This document shows positions 59,598 through 64,000 of a stretch of 64,000 nucleotides of DNA, in pieces (positions within the stretch are counted from its first letter, which is position 1; the number at the start of each line of letters is the position of its first letter). The notes under the pieces were generated by a model. It saw nothing but the letters and a program-made list of their open reading frames with translations, searched no databases and was not told the DNA's origin. The stretch lies in the NCBI GenBank assembly GCA_026724425.1, contig JAIUCV010000005.1:33205784-33269783 (forward strand). Direction: 5' to 3'. The DNA is from Erythrophleum ivorense. Taxonomy: Eukaryota > Streptophyta > Magnoliopsida > Fabales > Fabaceae. The position numbers and the translations under genes were made by a program.

Positions 59598-62500
59598 TGT
59601 AACGCCCGGTATGTTGTACAATCACTGGAACGGGCCGGTTTGAAAAGTAAATCCTCTGATATGAGTGATTCAAGGTCAAATAAAATTTGAATAAAATTTT
59701 AAATAATAAAAAATAAGGATTTAAGCCTTGAGTTGCCCAAAAACTAGGGTCGAAGTAATTCGAAAAATTTGCCGAAAGGCCAGTGACATTTTCATAAATA
59801 AGTGTAATTTTAGAAAAATACCTAGGAGGGCTTTGTAAATGAAAATTTTGAGTTGGCCAAGGTTCTCAGAGGCCCCAAAAACCATGGGAAACCCCGAGAC
59901 CGGTAAAGCCCCTTCGGTGTACTCTTTCTAACGTCGGTTGATCTGAACTTTGACATATTCGTTCGGAAAGATTTTAGTTCCAATTTGAGTGATTCCAAAG
60001 GTATTTTATTAAATTGGGAACCTAAATTTTATGATGGAAAAGAAGGTTCTAAAAAAGAAGATAAAATGAAGCCGAAACAAAATTGCCATTGCAGAAGGGC
60101 AAAATTAGAATTTATAGTTTCTTGAATGTTCTAAAGAGTTTCACACTTTTCTCCCTTCTTCTCCTCTTTAATGAGCACGACCCATTCTGCCCAAAATACA
60201 AAAAATCTTTAGCTCTCAGGCACACCAAAGGGAGGAGAAAAAGAGGAAGAAAGCTAAGGAGAAACTAGATAATTTCATGAAATTTCTTGCTCCATCTTCT
60301 TCCAATCTTGTTCTCATCTCTTCCTCCTTTTTTTCCATGGATTTTTTGAATGATTTGGTTCTGTTTTTGACCTAGACCTAAGGGGAGAAATTTGAATTTG
60401 CTAAGGAGAAGAGAATGAAGGAGAAAGACACTTCAAAGTTCACTTGAACCCTAGGTAATCTTTGCTTTTTGTTGCATCTTCTCTTCCCCCTCCCTTTGTG
60501 TGTATTTCATCTAAGAACAAAACCAAAGGAGGGGAGGATGTTTTGTCTAAATACAAGGAGGGAACAAAGGTTTTAGGCCATGGGGAGATGGAATATGGCA
60601 AGAAATTCCAAGAAAAACTAATCGAAAACAAGTTAGAAAAGTGTAGTGTTTTCTAGGGTTTTACAAAATCTAATTTTGTGTGAATATTTCCTTGAGCTCC
60701 TAAGACCTTTAGAAAGCCTCCCAAGTGGCTCTCCCATCAAGGAAAAATCACAAAGTCTATGAACCTCCATTATGGTGCATATTTCAGCCAAGCTAGTTCA
60801 TTAGGCTAGAGGATGTTTTAATTTGTTCTAGCCTTGGTTTGGGACTTTATATGATGTTAGAAGATGGGAGAAACCATGGGGAAAAATTTAGGAGCCATAG
60901 GTTGGGAGATGGGACAATGGTGTCCATAATGGTGCCTTATGAAGCAACCTAGTCTTTCAATGGTGTAATGAATATGTGATGGCTCCAAGGACCTTAAATG
61001 AGTCCAAGAAGTTTAGAAATAACAAGAGAATGGAGCCTAGAACTTGGATGATATGAGTTGCTTCAATGGACCATTTATACAACCAATATGCCTATTATGG
61101 AACCAAGTGTGTGTTTAAGAGTGAACCTAGTGTCTTGGCGTGTTTCAAGTGTGTAATTGTGTGATGTTTATGATATCTAGGTCATGAGAACCCTACTCCA
61201 CCTAAGTGCTCTTGTGAAACCAATGAGGAGAAAGAAATTGCAAAGTGAGCTTGCATAAATAAGAATGTAGCTCTCCACCTCATTCTCTTTGCATTCTTGT
61301 GTGCATATGTATGTCTTAGTATGCTTGCATGCATTCTTGATGCTTGATGACATGCCACTTGATCCTTGTTGTGCATTGGTACCAATGTGTTATCTTGAAT
61401 GACTATGGTTGTGGAAAAAGCTCATAAGGGTGAGGTGATACCAAAAGTCCCTTGATGATAAGGAGATGCCAAAAGTCTCATGACAAGGGTGAGACAAGGC
61501 CAAAAGTCTCTTGAATGGGTGAGGCAAAGTCAAAAGTCCCTAGACCAAGAGTGAGGCAAATCCAAAAGTCCTAGAAATGGGATGAGGCTAAACCAAAAGT
61601 TCTTAGAGCATGAAAGTAATCTTGACATGTGAATGTGGCATAGAATGGAATTTATTGCATACTTTATGCTTGTATAGTTATGCATTTGGTATATTTATGC
61701 CTTGAATGTGGTGTGAATGGGTGTGTGAGCTATTGAGATTCTTGGAATCTCACTTCCCTTTCCCCCTCATCCTTGAATTGTCTAGGTGGTGTTCCAAGTC
61801 AAGGAGATGCAAGCCAAGGACATTAAACATCTTTGTTTTAGTGTATAATGTACTTTAAATGGTGGTTAAATGTCAAAGTGATGATGTATGTAATGTTTTG
61901 TGATGTAAGACCATGGACAAGTGTAAAATGATGTATGAATATGATGTAGACTTTATATGACACTAAATCAATAGCATTGTGCAAATTGGCTCTTGCATAG
62001 CTTGATGTAACTATGCATAAATAGATGTTGAGAGACCAAAATGAAATGCATGAGGTTTGGGATCACTTGGGAAGTCTCCACAAGTCATATTTGTGCTTTG
62101 AAACTTGCTCAAGGGGTGCCAAACTCAAGAAGAGGCCATTTGGTGCAAAGTGACTCTTGGTAGGAAGCAAAAATAACCATTTCATGAGGCTATATCACTT
62201 TTTGTCCAAATGAGCTCTCCTTGATCTAAATTTGGCATGCATCTAGAGCTTATTGAGATCTTTTTGAGAACCTAAAGTTGGTAATTTTTGGAGGTCTATG
62301 GAATATTTAGTGAATTGTTGAAATTGAAAATTTTTCTGGTTTTAGTCTTTGGTACTGTAACACTGGTCCAAAATTAAATTTTGTCACTCATGGGAAAAAA
62401 AATATCCAATTGCCACAAAATTTTTTACAAAAATACTAGACATTCACTGTGACTTGTGTCAACTAAAAACACCTCATTCGGAGGTCTAGAGAGGGAGATA

Positions 62501-63170
62501 TGAATTTTTGAACATTCTATCCAATATCAGAACCCTTACCTGACCTAAGTTACTGTTCTATTGAATTTTGAGATTTGGGCTACCTGAATAGGTCTAAAAG
62601 TATTTTCCCCTCTAGCTAATATCCACATCTTTCCATATTGGTATCATTTGTATGGATTAAATTTTTTTGGAATTAATTGGACATTTTCAGAGTTTGTTGC
62701 AGAATCTGTGATAGTATCAGGAGGCAGTTTGACCTATGGACATTTTCGGATGTCAAACGCCACCTGTGATGGGTGTTGTAGTCTATGTTGTGAAGTAGAC
62801 ATCCGTAGCTTTCCAGAATAGCCAAGAATGTGTGATTTTGATTTTTCTAGAATTAGTTATGATTTTTCGAAGTTGGGCCAAGAAAGGGGCCAAATCTGGC
62901 CGAAAATAAACCTCCATATTCTAGGTTCCATTTTGGTTTTCATGAGTTGTGGGCATGATTTTATGATGCAAATGAGTTGTATACATGTAATTAATATGGG
63001 AAAGTATAGTATGGGGTCACTTGGCTCACATGGCACGGAATGAAATTTTTATACGCAACGTAACGTAAAAATAATCAATATTTTAATGCCATTTTCTTGC
63101 CTCTTATATGTATTGATTGATATAAGGTATAAAGATAGCATGGAATGAGCTAAGAAATTATGGTATTACA
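59598..63170 (+). mobile_element. Solo LTR of a Tekay/Del-type chromovirus, plus orientation (3573 bp)
   Basis: It starts TGTAACGCCCGGTA and ends GGTATTACA, the reverse of element 2's LTR (which reads ...ACCGGGCGTTACA on +), flanked by exact AATAA duplications (59593-59597 and 63171-63175). It includes the periodic array in reverse (about 61425-61605). No internal domain remains. Confidence 0.93.
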
Positions 63171-63496
63171 AATAACACGATTCTACCCACAAGTCACAAG
63201 TAGTCTCTAGCAAGACATTGTGACTACCCAAATCATATGAGGATCGGTGATTTGATGCAACCTATCATACAACCTTGTTACAACCCTTTCATCACATGAT
63301 ATTTAGGTCAAGTATGAGGTATGAAAATGTCATCCTCATTTTACTCGATCGTCACTTTCTTGATCTATGAGAAGAGTGACAGAATAAATGGAAAACCCTT
63401 CCATCCAAGCATGGCCATACATTTCTTAGTCTCACTCATTAAGTGGCCCAAAGATATCTCTCAACTAATGAGAAGGACAAATTTCATCTTGACCAT
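63171..63496 (-). mobile_element. Copia-type LTR, reverse orientation, second fragment
   Basis: It resumes the copia LTR that was cut at 59597. It contains GGATCGGTGATTTGATGCA and AAGATATCTCTC, both reverse complements of stretches in 30100-30400, in the order expected. It ends where another chromovirus LTR starts at 63497. Confidence 0.8.
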
Positions 63497-64000
63497 TGTG
63501 ACAACCAAAAAAAAAAAAAGCTGAAAAATTTTTGAAAGGCTGAAAATTTTCTAGGTCTATTAGTTATAGCGAGAAATGGCCTAGCTATAGCAAATGTACT
63601 TGTTCGCTATAGCGAGAAATGGTCTAACTATAGCGAGAGCGCTTTCTAGCTATAGTGAAAATGCTTTTAGCTATAGCAAGTACGGGTATCCTGTACAAAA
63701 ACCAGGGAGTTGCTCGCTGTAGCGCATGCCGTAGTGAAGGCAGGGGTCTGAGACTGATACGTGCTTGCCGTAGTGAGGGTTATGCTTCGCTATAGCAAGG
63801 GTTAGTCTAGAAAAGCGTGAAAAAAGAGAATTTGACTTCTTAAAGCATCCCAATTCATTCCTTCTCCTTTTAACTGACTTAGGCTCCCTCTAAGGCAGAG
63901 AAAAGGGCAGAAGAGAGAGAGAGACACCTGGAGAAGGAAGGAGAACAAGAAAAAGATAAGCATAACTTAAGATTTCCTAACTTTTCTTCTTAGAATCTTG
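63497..64000 (+). mobile_element. Partial chromovirus LTR of element 1 type, plus orientation, truncated by the window end
   Basis: It starts TGTGACAACC, matching the U3 end of element 1 (TGTAACAACC on its own strand). It runs through GCTGAAAATTTT and the CGCTATAGCG palindrome array (about 63575-63800). It then matches the block before the purine-rich stretch. It was inserted in the copia LTR; the rest lies outside the window. Confidence 0.88.

Overview
This window is plant nuclear DNA: AT-rich and intron-bearing, dominated by LTR retrotransposons nested in one another and in decayed genes. A chromovirus gag-pol of the Tekay/Del type, initiator-Met-tRNA primer sites, a PIF/Harbinger transposase with its Myb/SANT-like partner, a plant-type (Ptta/En/Spm, Transposase_24) transposase and a receptor-like kinase all point to a flowering plant; the clade cannot be told from what is here. 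I see no intact cellular gene, no tRNA or rRNA, no CRISPR array and no bacterial feature. About 57% of the window is Tekay-type chromovirus.

Layout. 1-2947: truncated chromovirus LTR. 2948-4848: unassigned DNA with a 124-bp tandem duplication. 4849-8467: solo LTR. 8468-11330: broken PIF/Harbinger transposase followed by a broken Myb/SANT-like ORF, both on +. 11857-12835: tandem arrays around a hairpin. 13306-27751: a minus-strand Transposase_24 pseudogene (copy A) split by full-length chromovirus element 1 (14091-27225, TSD ATTCC); a 2.9-kb LTR-like element (TSD CATAC) is nested in its 5' LTR. 28560-29619: a second Transposase_24 pseudogene (copy B), cut by a 1.66-kb copia-type solo LTR (29620-31281). 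31282-37943: low-complexity spacer with microsatellites and a 307-bp foldback MITE (9-bp TSD). 37944-41835: solo LTR (TSD GTTAT). 43547-58764: a minus-strand pseudogene coding for a GH18 chitinase-like ectodomain, a membrane segment and a Ser/Thr kinase. Its kinase intron holds full-length chromovirus element 2 (45131-57059, TSD GATGT) and its GH18 exon is cut by a copia-type LTR at 58765. That LTR is itself split by a chromovirus solo LTR (59598-63170, TSD AATAA) and again at 63497 by another chromovirus LTR that runs off the window.

How the parts relate. The two full elements share one plan on the minus strand: 5' LTR, iMet PBS, gag (zinc knuckle), protease, RT, RNase H, integrase, chromodomain, PPT, 3' LTR. 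Their LTRs share the part nearest the body but have unrelated U3 ends. Element 1 is the younger: roughly 5% LTR difference in a sampled stretch against roughly 10% for element 2, and a gag-pol broken almost only by single-base stop codons against stops plus frameshifts. The most interesting items are the GH18-kinase pseudogene with its stacked insertions, the CGCTATAGCG palindrome array in one U3, the 31-bp periodic array inside the LTRs, the 9-bp-TSD MITE, and a possible pair of Harbinger termini 29 kb apart.
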